Shown piece after piece: positions 48,690-58,860 of a DNA stretch of 64,000 nt. Below the pieces are notes generated by a model that saw only the letters and a program-made list of their open reading frames with translations, had not been told where the DNA came from and made no database searches. The translations under genes were made by a program, and so were the position numbers. Where the stretch lies: the NCBI RefSeq assembly GCF_015354055.1, contig NZ_JACHTM010000003.1:124001-188000 (forward strand), read 5' to 3'. Position 1 is the stretch's first letter. Each line of letters begins with the position of its first letter. The stretch comes from Thermaurantiacus tibetensis (GTDB taxonomy: Bacteria > Pseudomonadota > Alphaproteobacteria > Sphingomonadales > Sphingomonadaceae).

Positions 48690-50750
48690 TCAGGCGGCCA
48701 CGACCTCGACCGGCGTGCCGCTGAAGGCGGCGTTCCCTGAGAGCGGGTCGAAGCGGTCGCGCCGCGTCAGATCGTTGATGGAGGCGCCCGGACGCTCCCG
48801 CGCGACCGAGAGCCGGACTCCGGCGCGGCCGTGGCCGTAGCCATGGGGCAGCGAGACGGTGCCGGGCATGATGGCCTCCGTCACTTCGGCCGGCACCTCG
48901 ACGGCGCCCGCGCTGCTCGAGACGCGCACCCGGTCGCCATCGGCGATCCCCCGCGCGCGAGCGTCCTCGGGGTGGATCATGAGCGTGCAGCGCTCCGGTC
49001 CTTTCATGAGGCGGCGCGCATTGTGCAGCCAGCTGTTGTTCGAGCGGATGTGGCGCCGGCCGATGAGAAGGAGGCCGTGCGCCGGCTCGGCCAGGGCTGC
49101 GGCCAGCCGGTCGAGATCGGCAAGGCATTCGGCGGGCGCGCAGCGGATGACGCCCTCGCGCAGGCGCCCCGGCAGCCGCCCAGGCTCGAGCGGCCCAAGG
49201 TCAAGGCCGTGGGGCGCGGCCTCGAGCGCCGCGAGGCTGAGCCCGCCGCGCTTCAGCATGCCATCGAGCATCACCCGCGGCGGCACCGGGTTCTGGGGGG
49301 GAAGCCCGCGTGCTCCCGCGATCGCGCGGGCAAGCTCGGTCACGATCTCCCAGTCGGTCTTCTCGCCCTCGGGCACCGGCAGAAGGACGGGCGAATATTT
49401 GGCGAAGTTCCTGACCGCGATCGGCCCCAGCGCGAGCGGGTAATGGTCCTTGGAAAGCGGCCCGCAGGGCGGGAGGATGTAGTGGGCGTGGCGGCTGGTC
49501 TCGGTGACGTACATGTCGACCGAGACCATGAGCTCGAGCGTCTGGAGCGCCCGGTCGAGCGCGCCGCCGTCGGGGCAGGACAGGACCGGGTTGCCCGCGA
49601 CGACGACCAGCGCCTTCACCTGCCCTTCGCCAGGGGTGGTGATTTCCTCGGCGAGCGCCACCACCGGGAACTCGCCGAGAAGCTCGGGGTGACCGGAGAC
49701 GCGGCTGCGGTAGCGGCCGCGGTTGCCCGGCCCCGAGCCGGCAACAAGATCGATGGCGGGCGAGGAGAACATGGCGCCGCCCTCCCGGTCGAGATTGCCG
49801 GTCGCGATGTTCAAGAGCTGGATCAGCCAGTGGTTGAGCGTCCCGAAGGCGGCGGTCGATACGCCCATGCGGCCGTAGACCACGGCCGGCTCCCCCGAAC
49901 CGAGGGCCCCGGCGAGCGCGCGGATCTCGGCCTCGGCCACGCCCGAGAAGGCGGCAAGGTCGGCAATCGCGAACCGGCGCAGGGCGGCCAGCGCAGCCTC
50001 GAGCCCGTCGAGAAACGTCGCCAGCCGGCCGGGCCGCACGAGCCCCGCCTCGTCGAGGGCGAGGAGGAGCGCGGCAAGGAAGGCCGCGTCCGTGCCCGGG
50101 CGGATGAAGAGGTGGGCATCGGCGGTTTCCGCCGTCTCGGTGCGGCGCGGATCGACGACAACGAGCCGGCCCCCGCGCGCCTGCAGCGCCTTCACCCGCG
50201 CGCGCACCCCCGGCACCGTCCAGGTCGAGCCGTTCGAGGCGAAGGGGTTGGCGCCGACGATGACCATGAGCCGGGTCCGGTCGATGTCGGGGATGGGCCA
50301 GAGCGCATTGTGGCCGAACATGAGCATGTTCACCAGCTGCTGCGGGATCTGGTCGACGGTCGAGGCGGAGAAGACGTTGGGCGTGCCGAGCGCCTTCTTG
50401 AGCCCCGGGAAGGCCATGCCCAGGCTGTAATTGTGGGCGCTCGGGTTGCCGATGTAGAGCGCGCCCTCGAAGCCCCGCGCCTTGAGGCTGGCGTAGCGGG
50501 CGCCGATGTCGGCGAAGGCCTCCTCCCACGAGACGGGCACCCAGTCGCCCCCGACGCGCTTTAAGGGCGTGCGCAGCCGGTCGGGGTCGGCCTCGATGTC
50601 GGCGATCGCCGTTGCCTTGGGGCAGATGTGCCCTTGCGAGAGCACGTCGTCGGGGTCGCCCTTGATCGAGACGACGCGGCCGTCCTCCAGCTCGACGAGG
50701 AGGCCGCAATTGGCCTCGCAGATGTGGCAGGTGCGGGTGAAGACGGGCAT
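48690..50750 (-). CDS. Molybdopterin-dependent oxidoreductase
   Basis: A 686-residue Mo/W-bis-MGD enzyme of the formate dehydrogenase/nitrate reductase superfamily. The N-terminal [4Fe-4S] ligands are [10 protein letters not shown] and ICPKA (CxxCxxxC with a distal CPK). MGD-binding blocks include [12 protein letters not shown] and [20 protein letters not shown], and a C-terminal molydop-binding domain holds [20 protein letters not shown]. The segment where a Cys or SeCys metal ligand often sits reads [10 protein letters not shown], so the ligand may be a Ser or oxygen. No Tat signal and no partner subunit are seen, so it is probably cytoplasmic and single-subunit. It is divergent from an acyl-CoA ligase. 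GGAGGGAG precedes ATG 50750. Confidence 0.88.
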   Translation of the reverse strand: MPVFTRTCHICEANCGLLVELEDGRVVSIKGDPDDVLSQGHICPKATAIADIEADPDRLRTPLKRVGGDWVPVSWEEAFADIGARYASLKARGFEGALYIGNPSAHNYSLGMAFPGLKKALGTPNVFSASTVDQIPQQLVNMLMFGHNALWPIPDIDRTRLMVIVGANPFASNGSTWTVPGVRARVKALQARGGRLVVVDPRRTETAETADAHLFIRPGTDAAFLAALLLALDEAGLVRPGRLATFLDGLEAALAALRRFAIADLAAFSGVAEAEIRALAGALGSGEPAVVYGRMGVSTAAFGTLNHWLIQLLNIATGNLDREGGAMFSSPAIDLVAGSGPGNRGRYRSRVSGHPELLGEFPVVALAEEITTPGEGQVKALVVVAGNPVLSCPDGGALDRALQTLELMVSVDMYVTETSRHAHYILPPCGPLSKDHYPLALGPIAVRNFAKYSPVLLPVPEGEKTDWEIVTELARAIAGARGLPPQNPVPPRVMLDGMLKRGGLSLAALEAAPHGLDLGPLEPGRLPGRLREGVIRCAPAECLADLDRLAAALAEPAHGLLLIGRRHIRSNNSWLHNARRLMKGPERCTLMIHPEDARARGIADGDRVRVSSSAGAVEVPAEVTEAIMPGTVSLPHGYGHGRAGVRLSVARERPGASINDLTRRDRFDPLSGNAAFSGTPVEVVAA

Positions 50751-50910
50751 GGGCGGGCTCCCTCCGGCTCCCCTTGGCACGGCGGACCGCGGCGCGCACC
50801 TCCCTGTTGCCACGGTCACCCCGCTGGGCACGGACACCCCTCGGCCGCGCCGGTTCCCGCTTGCCAAGGGCCCCGTGGCCGACGACAAGGCGGCCGAAGG
50901 AGGAGAGACC

Positions 50911-52437
50911 GTGCACCCGTTCCATCATGCCGCAGCCACGCCCGAAAAGCCCGCCGTGATCATGGCCGGCACCGGCAAGTCGCTCACCTACGCCGAGCTC
51001 GAGGCGCGCTCGAACCAGGCCGCCCAGCTGTTCCGCGCCTGCGGCCTGAAGAGGGGCGACACGGTTGCCTACATGCTCCTCAACTGCATCGACTTCCTGC
51101 CGCTCTGTTGGGCGGCCCAGCGCTCGGGCCTCGTGTTCACCTGCATCTCGACCAAGCTGACGGCCGACGAGGCGGGGTACATCGTGTCGGATTCGGGGGC
51201 GAAGCTCCTCGTCGTCTCGGCCGAGCTCGAGGGGGTGGCACGGGCGCTGCCCGAGGTGCCCCACCGCTTCGCCCGCGGCGGCGAGATCCCGGGCTTCGCC
51301 AGCCTCGAGGACAGCCTCGCCGCCCAGCCGGCCACCCGCATCGCCGACGAGAGCTCGGGCCGCGACATGCTCTATTCCAGCGGCACCACCGGCCGGCCCA
51401 AGGGCATTACCGGGCCGCTGCCCGAAGGCCCGATCGACCAGCCGAACGCGCTCCTCATGCTGGTCTCCCACCTCTATGGCTTCGGCCCCGAGACGGTCTA
51501 CCTCTCGCCTGCGCCGCTCTACCACGCCGCGCCGCTGCGCTACTGCATGGCCGTGCACCAGTTCGGCGGCACCGTCATCGTGATGGAGAAGTTCGACCCC
51601 GAATTCTACCTCGCCCTCATCGAGCGCCACCGGGTGACGCACAGCCAGGTGGTGCCCACCATGTTCGTCCGCATGCTGAAGCTGCCCGAGGAGGTGCGCA
51701 CGCGCTACGACCTTTCGTCGCTGAAGGCCATCGTCCACGCGGCGGCCCCCTGCCCCATCGAAGTCAAGGAGAAGATGATCGACTGGCTGGGGCCGCGCAT
51801 CTTCGAATATTATTCGGCCACCGAAGGCGCAGGGTTCACGGCCATCGGCCCCGAGGAGTGGCTCAGGAAGAAGGGGAGCGTGGGCAAGGCGCTGCTCGGT
51901 GAGATCCGCATCGTCGACGAGGAAGGAAATCTGCTGCCCCCTGGCCGGGAGGGGCGGATCTTCTTCCACGGCGGCCCGCCGGTCTCCTACCACAACGCGC
52001 CGGAGAAGACCGCCGAAGTCACCGGCGAGCATGGCGCCACCTTCGGCGACATCGGCTACGTCGACGAGGACGGCTACCTCTACCTCACCGACCGGGCGAG
52101 CTACATGATCATCTCGGGCGGCGTGAACGTCTACCCGCAGGAAACCGAGAACGTGCTGGTGATGCACGAGAAGGTGGCCGACGTGGCCGTCATCGGAGTC
52201 CCCGACGAGGAGCTGGGCGAGGCGGTGAAGGCGGTGGTCCAGCCGCGCAACTGGGCCGATGCAGGCCCCGAGCTCGAGGCCGAGCTCATCGCCTACTGCC
52301 GGGCGCGGCTGTCGCCCATCAAGTGCCCGAAGAGCGTGGACTTCGACCCCGAGCTCCCCCGCCACGAGACCGGCAAGCTCTACAAGCGGCTGCTCAAGGA
52401 CCGGTACTGGCCGAAGAAGGTGCCGGCGGCGGCGTGA
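50911..52437 (+). CDS. AMP-dependent acyl-CoA ligase
   Basis: A 508-residue ANL-superfamily enzyme that activates a carboxylic acid to its CoA thioester by way of an adenylate. Motifs: the phosphate loop LYSSGTTGRPKGI, the FEYYSATEGAG block, the hinge TDRASYMIISGGVNVYPQE and the catalytic Lys in PRHETGKLYKR. By likeness to FadD3/CaiC-type proteins the substrate could be a medium-chain, cyclic or steroid-derived acid; this is not fixed by the sequence. The GTG at 50911 is preceded by AAGGAGGAG, an excellent ribosome site; the open frame continues upstream into the divergent promoter region. The following gene overlaps by four bases. Confidence 0.92.
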   Translation: MHPFHHAAATPEKPAVIMAGTGKSLTYAELEARSNQAAQLFRACGLKRGDTVAYMLLNCIDFLPLCWAAQRSGLVFTCISTKLTADEAGYIVSDSGAKLLVVSAELEGVARALPEVPHRFARGGEIPGFASLEDSLAAQPATRIADESSGRDMLYSSGTTGRPKGITGPLPEGPIDQPNALLMLVSHLYGFGPETVYLSPAPLYHAAPLRYCMAVHQFGGTVIVMEKFDPEFYLALIERHRVTHSQVVPTMFVRMLKLPEEVRTRYDLSSLKAIVHAAAPCPIEVKEKMIDWLGPRIFEYYSATEGAGFTAIGPEEWLRKKGSVGKALLGEIRIVDEEGNLLPPGREGRIFFHGGPPVSYHNAPEKTAEVTGEHGATFGDIGYVDEDGYLYLTDRASYMIISGGVNVYPQETENVLVMHEKVADVAVIGVPDEELGEAVKAVVQPRNWADAGPELEAELIAYCRARLSPIKCPKSVDFDPELPRHETGKLYKRLLKDRYWPKKVPAAA

Positions 52438-53354
52438 GGCTCCTCCTCCTCGTCCTCGGGCTGCTCCTTGCGGCAGGCGGGGCGGCTGCGGCCCGGCCCG
52501 CGCCCGAGCCGGCGACGCCCGCGCTCTGGGTGCTCGCGGATGAGGACACGACCATCCACATCTTCGGAACCGTGCACGCACTGCCCCGCGGCACCGGCTG
52601 GTTCCGCCCGCATGTCGTCGACGCGCTCGACCGCGCCGATCTCCTTATCCTCGAGACGGTGCTCCCCGGCGATCCCGTCGCGATGATGGGCCTCACGCTC
52701 CGCATGGCCCGTCGCCCGCAGCCCGAGCCGGTGGCGGCCCGCGTGCCCGAGACCAGCCGGCCGGCGCTCGAGGCCGCGCTCGCGCGCCTGAAGCCCGGCC
52801 CGCTCGACGGCTTCAAGACCTGGTTCGTGGCGCTCACGCTCGCCAACCTCCAGTCGGCGGCGAACGGTCTCGACCCGGCGATCGGGGTGGAGGCAGTGCT
52901 GATCGAGCGGGCCCGCCTCCGCAAAATCCCGGTCGAAGGCCTCGAGACGGTGGAGCAGCAGCTCACCTACTTCGACGCGCTGTCCGAGGCCGACCAGCGG
53001 CTCTTCCTCGTCGCCACGCTCGACGGCCTGGCCGACTCCCGGGCCGAGACCGAGGCGATGGTCGCCGACTGGCTTGCCGGCCGGAAGGACCGGCTGGCCG
53101 AGCGGATCAACCGCGACTTCGAGGGCTCGCCCATGCTGAAGCAGATGCTGCTCGGCGACCGGAACGCGCGCTGGGCGGCCTGGATCGCCGAGCGGATGCA
53201 GAAGCCCGGGCGGGTCTTCTTGGCCGTCGGCGCCGGGCACCTCGCAGGCCCCGGCAACCTCGTCGACCTCCTCGAGCGCCGCTATGGCCTTGCGCCCGAG
53301 CGCGTGCTGCTGCCACCCCCCGCGCCCGCCCGGGCGCCGCGCCGCCGGAACTGA
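52434..53354 (+). CDS. TraB/GumN family lipoprotein-like or secreted protein
   Basis: A 306-residue exported protein. The GTG start at 52434 overlaps the ligase stop (GTGA) and opens a signal peptide (LLLLVLGLLLAAGGAAAA). The TraB/GumN fold shows TIHIFGTVHALPRGTGWF, DLLILETVLPGDP and, near the end, FLAVGAGHLAGPGNLVDLL with the two conserved Gly-His units. This fold relates to Tiki-type metalloproteases and to EreA/ChaN proteins. GumN lies in the xanthan cluster but its function is unknown. A role with the neighbouring ligase is not obvious. Confidence 0.85.
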   Translation: MRLLLLVLGLLLAAGGAAAARPAPEPATPALWVLADEDTTIHIFGTVHALPRGTGWFRPHVVDALDRADLLILETVLPGDPVAMMGLTLRMARRPQPEPVAARVPETSRPALEAALARLKPGPLDGFKTWFVALTLANLQSAANGLDPAIGVEAVLIERARLRKIPVEGLETVEQQLTYFDALSEADQRLFLVATLDGLADSRAETEAMVADWLAGRKDRLAERINRDFEGSPMLKQMLLGDRNARWAAWIAERMQKPGRVFLAVGAGHLAGPGNLVDLLERRYGLAPERVLLPPPAPARAPRRRN

Positions 53355-53379
53355 CCGGCCCAGCCACGGCAGCGCACCG

Positions 53380-53408
53380 CCGTCATCGCGGAGTCACCGG
53401 CCGGTCAA
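53380..53408 (+). promoter_or_regulatory. Probable Pho box (three 11-base-spaced GTCA half-sites)
   Basis: CCGTCAT (53380-53386), GAGTCAC (53391-53397) and CGGTCAA (53402-53408) repeat at exactly 11 bases, the spacing of PhoB half-sites (consensus CTGTCAT with a four-base gap). CTTAAT at 53423-53428 could be the -10 box. The alkaline phosphatase start follows at 53501. The match and the gene downstream together suggest control by PhoB/PhoR in phosphate starvation. Confidence 0.6.
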
Positions 53409-53500
53409 CGTCGCGAAACATCCTTAATGCATGTTCAGAAGGTCGGAGCGGTGGGGGCGTCGCTCGTACCGCACGGCATCCGCAACAGTTGGAGCACCCG

Positions 53501-55012
53501 ATGTCGACTTCGATCCTCCGTGCCGGTCTTGCGCTCGCGCTCCTGGCGCCAGCCCTGCCGGCCGTCGCCTCCTCGCCCGCGCCCCGGGCCAAGAACGTGA
53601 TCCTCTTCATTTCCGACGGTGCCAGCTGGGGCACCTGGGACATGGCGAGCTACTGGCAGCATGGCGCCAAGGGCCTGCAGCCCTATGACAGCTTCGCGGT
53701 CAAGCTCGGCATGACGACCTATCCGCTCAACACCTCGGTCACCCCGACGGGCACCGGCCTTCCGCAGATCAGCTATGACCCTGCGGTCGCCTGGGACACG
53801 ACCCCGGTCGGCCCGCCCAACCACTTCCGGGGCTACCAGTACGTCAAGGCCGACTACACCGACTCGGCCGCCGCCGGCACCGCGCTTGCCGCCGGCATCA
53901 AGACCTACAACAACGCCATCAACTTCGACGACTTCGGCAACCCCGTGCCGTTCATCACCCAGCGACTGAAGGCCGAAGGCTTTGCGACCGGAGCGATCAG
54001 CTCGGTGCCCTTCACCCACGCCACCCCGGCTGCCTTCGGCGCCCAGAACATCAGCCGCAACAACTACCACCAGATCGCCCAGCAGATGATCGAGGGCGGC
54101 GCGCTCGACCTCATCATGGGCGGCGGCCACCCCTGGTACAACAGCAGCGGCCAGGCGCGGTCGACGCCGGGCACGACCTATATGTCGGTCGCCCAGTACA
54201 ATGCCCTTGCCGACGGCAGCGCGGGCTGGAACTTCATCGAGACGAAGGCCGACTTCGAGGCGCTCGCCAGCGGCGCGATCAGCTTCGCCGGCCCGCTCTT
54301 CGGGCTCGCCCGCACGGGAGACACGCTTCAGGCCAACCGCAGCGCGGCGGTTGCCGGCGCCGATCCGGCCAACCCCTCGGGCGTCGCCTTCATCGGCTCG
54401 GTGCCGACGCTCGAGACGATGACGATCGGTGCCATCAACCACCTCTCGACCGCCTCGTCCAAGGGCTTCTTCCTCATGGTCGAGGGCGGCGCCGTTGACT
54501 GGATGGCGCACGCCAACAACACCGGCCGCATCATCGAGGAGCAAGTGGACTTCAACCGCGCCGTCGCCGCTGCGGTCAACTGGGTCAACACCCGGTCCTC
54601 GTGGGACGAGACGCTCATCATCGTGCTCACCGACCACGGCAACGGCATGCCGATGGGCCCGGACTCGCACCTCGTCGCGTTCCAGCCGATCGAGAACCGG
54701 GGCCAGGGCGTGCTGCCGGGGGTGCGCTGGCACTATGGCACCCACACCAACGAGAACACGCTCTTCTGGGCGCATGGCGTTGGTGCCCGGGCGTTCGAGA
54801 AGCGGGTCGTCGGGATCGACCCGGGGCTTGCCGCGATCCTCGGCCACAACGACGGCCGCTACATCGACAACACCTCGGTCAAGAGCGCGATCCTGACCGC
54901 CATGCGGGTTCCGGGCGCCATCCCCGAGCCCGGAACCTGGGCGATGATGATCGCCGGCTTCGGCCTCGTGGGCGCCGGCCTGCGCCGCCGCCGGGCGCTG
55001 GCCGCGGCCTGA
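53501..55012 (+). CDS. Alkaline phosphatase with PEPxxWA-CTERM sorting tail
   Basis: A 503-residue secreted alkaline phosphatase-superfamily enzyme. The signal peptide is LRAGLALALLAPALPAVASS. Metal and nucleophile sites are NVILFISDGASWG (Asp) and YTDSAAAGTALAAG (the attacked Ser or Thr). Further ligands are FLMVEGGAVDWMAHANNTG, VLTDHGNG and THTNENTLFWAHG. The C-terminus has the complete sorting signal PEPGTWAMMIAGFGLVGAGL followed by RRRR, so it is expected to be processed by an exosortase and delivered to the surface or polymer matrix. GGAG precedes ATG 53501. A probable Pho box lies upstream and a strong terminator follows. Confidence 0.93.
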   Translation: MSTSILRAGLALALLAPALPAVASSPAPRAKNVILFISDGASWGTWDMASYWQHGAKGLQPYDSFAVKLGMTTYPLNTSVTPTGTGLPQISYDPAVAWDTTPVGPPNHFRGYQYVKADYTDSAAAGTALAAGIKTYNNAINFDDFGNPVPFITQRLKAEGFATGAISSVPFTHATPAAFGAQNISRNNYHQIAQQMIEGGALDLIMGGGHPWYNSSGQARSTPGTTYMSVAQYNALADGSAGWNFIETKADFEALASGAISFAGPLFGLARTGDTLQANRSAAVAGADPANPSGVAFIGSVPTLETMTIGAINHLSTASSKGFFLMVEGGAVDWMAHANNTGRIIEEQVDFNRAVAAAVNWVNTRSSWDETLIIVLTDHGNGMPMGPDSHLVAFQPIENRGQGVLPGVRWHYGTHTNENTLFWAHGVGARAFEKRVVGIDPGLAAILGHNDGRYIDNTSVKSAILTAMRVPGAIPEPGTWAMMIAGFGLVGAGLRRRRALAAA

Positions 55013-55032
55013 GCACCTCGCATCAGGCATCC

Positions 55033-55067
55033 GGGGGCGCGGACCTGCTCCGCGCCCCCTTTCCTTT
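55033..55067 (+). terminator. Terminator after the alkaline phosphatase gene
   Basis: A perfect 11-base stem, GGGGGCGCGGA (55033-55043) with TCCGCGCCCCC (55049-55059), has a CCTGC loop and is followed by TTTCCTTT. It lies 20 bases after the stop on the rightward strand. The opposing receptor gene ends at 55097. Confidence 0.85.
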
Positions 55068-55096
55068 CGGTCGCCCGAGGCGGCCAGACGAGGCGG

Positions 55097-57445
55097 CTAG
55101 AACTTCACCCGCGCGCCGGCCTGAACGAGGCGCGGCATGCCGGGGAGGATGCCCCGGGCGCGGTCCACCACGATGAGCCTGTCGGCCACGTTCTTGACGG
55201 TGGCGAAGACCTCCCAGTTGCCCTCCGGCGGCCCATAGGAGGCGGCGAGGTTCACCTCCGCCCAGCCGGGGATTCGGCCGCGCTGGCCGTCGGGCGTGAC
55301 GGGGATGAGGTTCACGTCATCGGCGAAGACGGCCCCCTGGCCCACCACCTCCACCTGCACCCGCGCGCCCCGGCGCTCGATGCCGAGCGCCGCGTTCAGC
55401 ATCCACTCCGGGCTGTAGGGCAGGCGGTTGCCCTCGACGTCGGTCGCCACCCCGCAGGGCCGTGGCCCCGCGCCGGTTGCAACCGGGGTTCCCGGCGTTC
55501 GCCCGTCGAAGCAGGGCGGCGTGGCAATGCGGGTCGAGGCGTAGCGCGCGGTCGCGACCCAGGTGACGGCCGCGCGGCCGTAGACGTTGGTCTCGCGGGT
55601 GAGGCCGGCAGCCTGGCTCGACCAGCTCCCGGCGAACTCGAGCCCGCGGTGGAGGGTCTCCCCGGCCGAAGTCAGCGTCGCCCCCACCCCGCCGGCGACC
55701 GAGGCCGGCACGATCTGGTTCGAAAAGTCGAGGTTGAAGAGCGCGAGGTCGACGAAGGCGCCGCGGCCGATGTCGCCGCGGATGCCGAGCTCGGCGTTCC
55801 ACGAGAGCTCGGGCTCAAGATCGAGCGAGCCGCCCGTCACCGTCAGGATGTCCTCGACGCGCGGCGGGGCGAAGCCGCGGTGGATGCCGCCGTAGAGAAG
55901 GAGGCGGTCGGCAAGGTCGTAGGTGAGGCCGAAGCCCGGGATGACCTTGGACAGCCGGGTCGAGGCGCTCGTGATCGCGGTCTTCGCACCCGTCGGCCGG
56001 CCGCCGGCGATGACGTCCACGGGAAGGTTGATCCGCGTGTAGTCCACGAGCTCGCCGCGCACGCCGGGAATGAGGGCGAGCCGGCCGAAGTCGAGCCGCG
56101 ACTGGACGAAGCCCGAGAACGCGCGCGCCTCGCGCAGGTTGTTCTCGCGCACGCCGGCGTTGATGCCAGTGCCGGGCGTCCGCGCGGTCGGCGTGTCGCC
56201 GTTCCACTGGCGGCGGGCCTGGTCCTCGCTGTGCCACCTGAGGCCCACCTCGGTCTCGCCGCCGATGCGCCCGCCGAGCGCGCGGGCGTGGTCGAGGGTG
56301 AGCCGCGTCTCGATGCCCCAGGTGTCATAGGCGCGCAGCCGGCCCTCGTTGCCGCAGCCGGTCGAGAGGTTCGCCATGCCGCCGCAGGCCGGGTCGGAGG
56401 CGTCGTTCGGGCGCTGGCCCGAGTTCGAGGACTGGCGCCACCAGTCGCGGGCGAAGTGGAAATAGTAGCCGGTGGTCCGCAGCTCGACACCTTCGGCAAG
56501 CTCGGCGCGGTGGGCAAGGCTCGCGCCCCAGCGCACCGTGTCGAACCGGTCGTTCACGAAGGGGTTCTGGCGCGGGTCGGCGGCGAACTCGTCGCGGCGG
56601 AGGCCGGAATAGGTGACCCGGCTTCCCTCCTCGAAGCGCGAGACCTTGAGGGTCAGCGACTGGCGCTCGCCGAGGTCCCACGCGCCCTTCAGGAAAAGGT
56701 CGGTGAAGCGGAGCTTCTGGTTTTCGCGGGCACCATCGGACTCCTTGTGGACGCCCTGGAACAGGAGTTTCCCACCCGCGAACGGCCCGCCGACCCTGCC
56801 GTCGACCGCCCAGGTGCCGAGGTTGCCGCCCTGGGCGCCACCCTCGACCGTGAGCCGGTCGGGAAGCGCGGGCGTGATGTAGTTGATGACCCCACCGATC
56901 GTCTGCGGCCCGAAGCGGATCTGCGACGCCCCTTTGAGCACCTCGACCCGATCGAACCGCTCGATCGGCGGGTGGTAGTAGGTGGCGTTGTCGCCATAGG
57001 GGGCGAAGGCGAGCGGGATGCCGTCCTCAAGCAGCAGCACCTTGGTCGAGCGCGTCGGGCTCAGGCCCCGGATGCCGATGTTGGGGCGCATGCCGGCGCC
57101 CTCCTCCTCGCGCGGGAAGACGCCCGGCACCTGCCGCAGCGCCTCGTTCACCGTAAAGACGCGCGAGCGGAGCAGGTCCTCGCGGGTGACGATCGCAGCC
57201 GAGCCCGAGATCTCGAAGAGCCGCTCCGGGTCGCCGATGACGATGATGTCCGCAGGGGTGGAGGCGGCAGCGAGCGACAGGGTGACGGGAGCGGGGGCAG
57301 TCGCTCCGTCGTCGGCCGCCGTCGCCTCGGCCGATCCACCCGCGACCGCAGTTCCCGCTGCGGCGGCGGGGCCGGCCCGCGCTTCGCCTGCGGCAGGCGC
57401 CGCAAGCGCCAGAAGAAGGCAGGCGGCGTGGGCGTGACAATGCAT
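55097..57445 (-). CDS. TonB-dependent receptor, FecA-like
   Basis: A 782-residue outer-membrane receptor likely to import a ferric chelate. The signal peptide starts at ATG 57445 (AAGGGG upstream) and ends near AAPAAGEA. The plug shows [60 protein letters not shown] and [19 protein letters not shown], the pattern of Fe(3+)-dicitrate-type receptors. The barrel ends [10 protein letters not shown] with a terminal Phe. No N-terminal signalling domain of the FecA-FecR type is present, so it does not control its own sigma factor. A possible Fur box lies just upstream. Confidence 0.9.
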   Translation of the reverse strand: MHCHAHAACLLLALAAPAAGEARAGPAAAAGTAVAGGSAEATAADDGATAPAPVTLSLAAASTPADIIVIGDPERLFEISGSAAIVTREDLLRSRVFTVNEALRQVPGVFPREEEGAGMRPNIGIRGLSPTRSTKVLLLEDGIPLAFAPYGDNATYYHPPIERFDRVEVLKGASQIRFGPQTIGGVINYITPALPDRLTVEGGAQGGNLGTWAVDGRVGGPFAGGKLLFQGVHKESDGARENQKLRFTDLFLKGAWDLGERQSLTLKVSRFEEGSRVTYSGLRRDEFAADPRQNPFVNDRFDTVRWGASLAHRAELAEGVELRTTGYYFHFARDWWRQSSNSGQRPNDASDPACGGMANLSTGCGNEGRLRAYDTWGIETRLTLDHARALGGRIGGETEVGLRWHSEDQARRQWNGDTPTARTPGTGINAGVRENNLREARAFSGFVQSRLDFGRLALIPGVRGELVDYTRINLPVDVIAGGRPTGAKTAITSASTRLSKVIPGFGLTYDLADRLLLYGGIHRGFAPPRVEDILTVTGGSLDLEPELSWNAELGIRGDIGRGAFVDLALFNLDFSNQIVPASVAGGVGATLTSAGETLHRGLEFAGSWSSQAAGLTRETNVYGRAAVTWVATARYASTRIATPPCFDGRTPGTPVATGAGPRPCGVATDVEGNRLPYSPEWMLNAALGIERRGARVQVEVVGQGAVFADDVNLIPVTPDGQRGRIPGWAEVNLAASYGPPEGNWEVFATVKNVADRLIVVDRARGILPGMPRLVQAGARVKF

Positions 57446-57457
57446 GGAGTCCCCTTC

Positions 57458-57476
57458 TTGCAAGTTGTTCTCGATT
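57458..57476 (-). promoter_or_regulatory. Possible Fur box upstream of the FecA-like receptor
   Basis: TTGCAAGTTGTTCTCGATT (plus-strand reading) resembles Fur-type sites of the form TTGCAAATGATTCTCATTT at 14 of 19 positions by eye. It lies 13 bases before the receptor start. The rest of the 215-base divergent region up to rplY holds no recognised element. Confidence 0.35.
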
Positions 57477-57660
57477 GCAGCTAGCGGCAGACAAGCGGCG
57501 AGGCAAGGGGTTTCCGCAACGCACTTGCAGCCCGCCCGCACCGGTCGAGGCGCCGCCGTTCACGCCAGGGCCGCGCCCGCTTGCGTGCCCCGGCCCCTTC
57601 GCCTATGGCGCCGCGGCCCCGGCCGCACCCTGGAGGCGGCGGGGCCAGATGGAGTCGAAC

Positions 57661-58269
57661 ATGTCCGAAGTGCTGACGCTGCCGGCGGAAGCACGCGCGA
57701 AGGTTGGCAAGGGAGCCTCCCGCGCGATGCGCCGGCAAGGCCGCGTGCCCGCGGTCATCTACGGCGGCAAGGAGCCGCCGCTTGCCATCCATGTCGAGGA
57801 GAAGCTGCTGGTGAAGCAGCTGGCCACCGGCCACTTCATGAATTCGGTCGTCGAGATCGAGGTGGATGGCCAGCTCCACCGCACGCTGCCGCGCGACGTC
57901 CAGTTCCACGTGGTGACCGACCGGCCCATCCACGCCGACTTCTTCCGGATTGCGGCGGATTCGACCGTGACGGTCGCGGTTCCGGTCACCTTCGTGAACG
58001 AGGCCGCCTCGCCGGGTCTCAAGCGCGGCGGCGTCCTGAACGTCGTGCGCCACGAGGTCGAGCTGAAGGTTCCGGCCGACCGGATCCCCGATTCCCTCGT
58101 GGTCGACGTGACCGGCTATGACATCGGCACCTCGATCCACATCTCGGCCGTGACCCTGCCGGAGGGTGCGCGGCCGGTCATCGAGCGCGACTTCACCATC
58201 GCCACCATCGTGGCGCCCTCGGGCCTCAAGTCCGAGGAAGCCGCGGCCGAGGGCGGGGCCGAGGGCTGA
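57661..58269 (+). CDS. rplY: 50S ribosomal protein L25 (general stress protein Ctc type)
   Basis: The 202-residue long form of L25, which binds 5S rRNA. The N-terminal L25 domain shows [20 protein letters not shown] and [20 protein letters not shown]. The C-terminal TL5/Ctc domain follows ([20 protein letters not shown]) with an acidic tail. ATG 57661 has GGAG at the best distance; an ATG 12 bases earlier is possible. It heads the rplY-pth-ychF operon. Confidence 0.96.
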   Translation: MSEVLTLPAEARAKVGKGASRAMRRQGRVPAVIYGGKEPPLAIHVEEKLLVKQLATGHFMNSVVEIEVDGQLHRTLPRDVQFHVVTDRPIHADFFRIAADSTVTVAVPVTFVNEAASPGLKRGGVLNVVRHEVELKVPADRIPDSLVVDVTGYDIGTSIHISAVTLPEGARPVIERDFTIATIVAPSGLKSEEAAAEGGAEG

Positions 58270-58271
58270 GC

Positions 58272-58847
58272 GTGCGCCTGTTCGCCGGGCTGGGGAACCC
58301 CGGCCCGGCCTACGCGCACCACCGCCACAACGTCGGCTTCATGGCGGTCGATGCCATCCACGCCGCGCACGGCTTCCCGGCCTGGCGCGCGCGCTTCGAG
58401 GGCCATGCCAGCGAGGGGCGCCTTGGGTCCACGCGCGTCATGCTCCTGAAGCCGATGACCTTCATGAACGAGAGCGGGCGGAGCGTGGGCCAGGCAGTGC
58501 GCTACCTGAAGCTCGACGCCGGAGACGTCACCGTCTTCCACGACGAGCTCGACCTTGCGCCCTTCCAGGTCCGTGTGAAGGCAGGCGGCGGAACGGCCGG
58601 TCACAATGGGCTGAAGTCCATCGCCGCCCACATCGGGCCGGACTTCGTGCGCGTGCGCATCGGCATCGGCCACCCCGGCCATCGCGACCGCGTGACGCCG
58701 CACGTGCTCGGCAACTGGGCGAAGGCGGAGGAAGGGCAGCTCGCCGCCCTCCTCGACGACATCGCCGCGCTCGCACCGCTCCTCGCCGAGGGAGATGCCG
58801 TGCGCTTCATGAACGACCTGGCGCTCCGCCAGGGCCGGGCCGCCTGA
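58272..58847 (+). CDS. pth: Peptidyl-tRNA hydrolase
   Basis: It frees tRNA from prematurely released peptidyl-tRNA. The 191-residue protein has the family N-terminus LFAGLGNPGPAYAHHRHNVG (catalytic His in HNVGF), then LLKPMTFMNESG, VFHDELDL and GGTAGHNGLKSI. The GTG start at 58272 lies two bases after the rplY stop, so coupling is likely. It is followed by ychF after 13 bases. Confidence 0.97.
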   Translation: MRLFAGLGNPGPAYAHHRHNVGFMAVDAIHAAHGFPAWRARFEGHASEGRLGSTRVMLLKPMTFMNESGRSVGQAVRYLKLDAGDVTVFHDELDLAPFQVRVKAGGGTAGHNGLKSIAAHIGPDFVRVRIGIGHPGHRDRVTPHVLGNWAKAEEGQLAALLDDIAALAPLLAEGDAVRFMNDLALRQGRAA

Positions 58848-58860
58848 CACGGAGGGGGCA

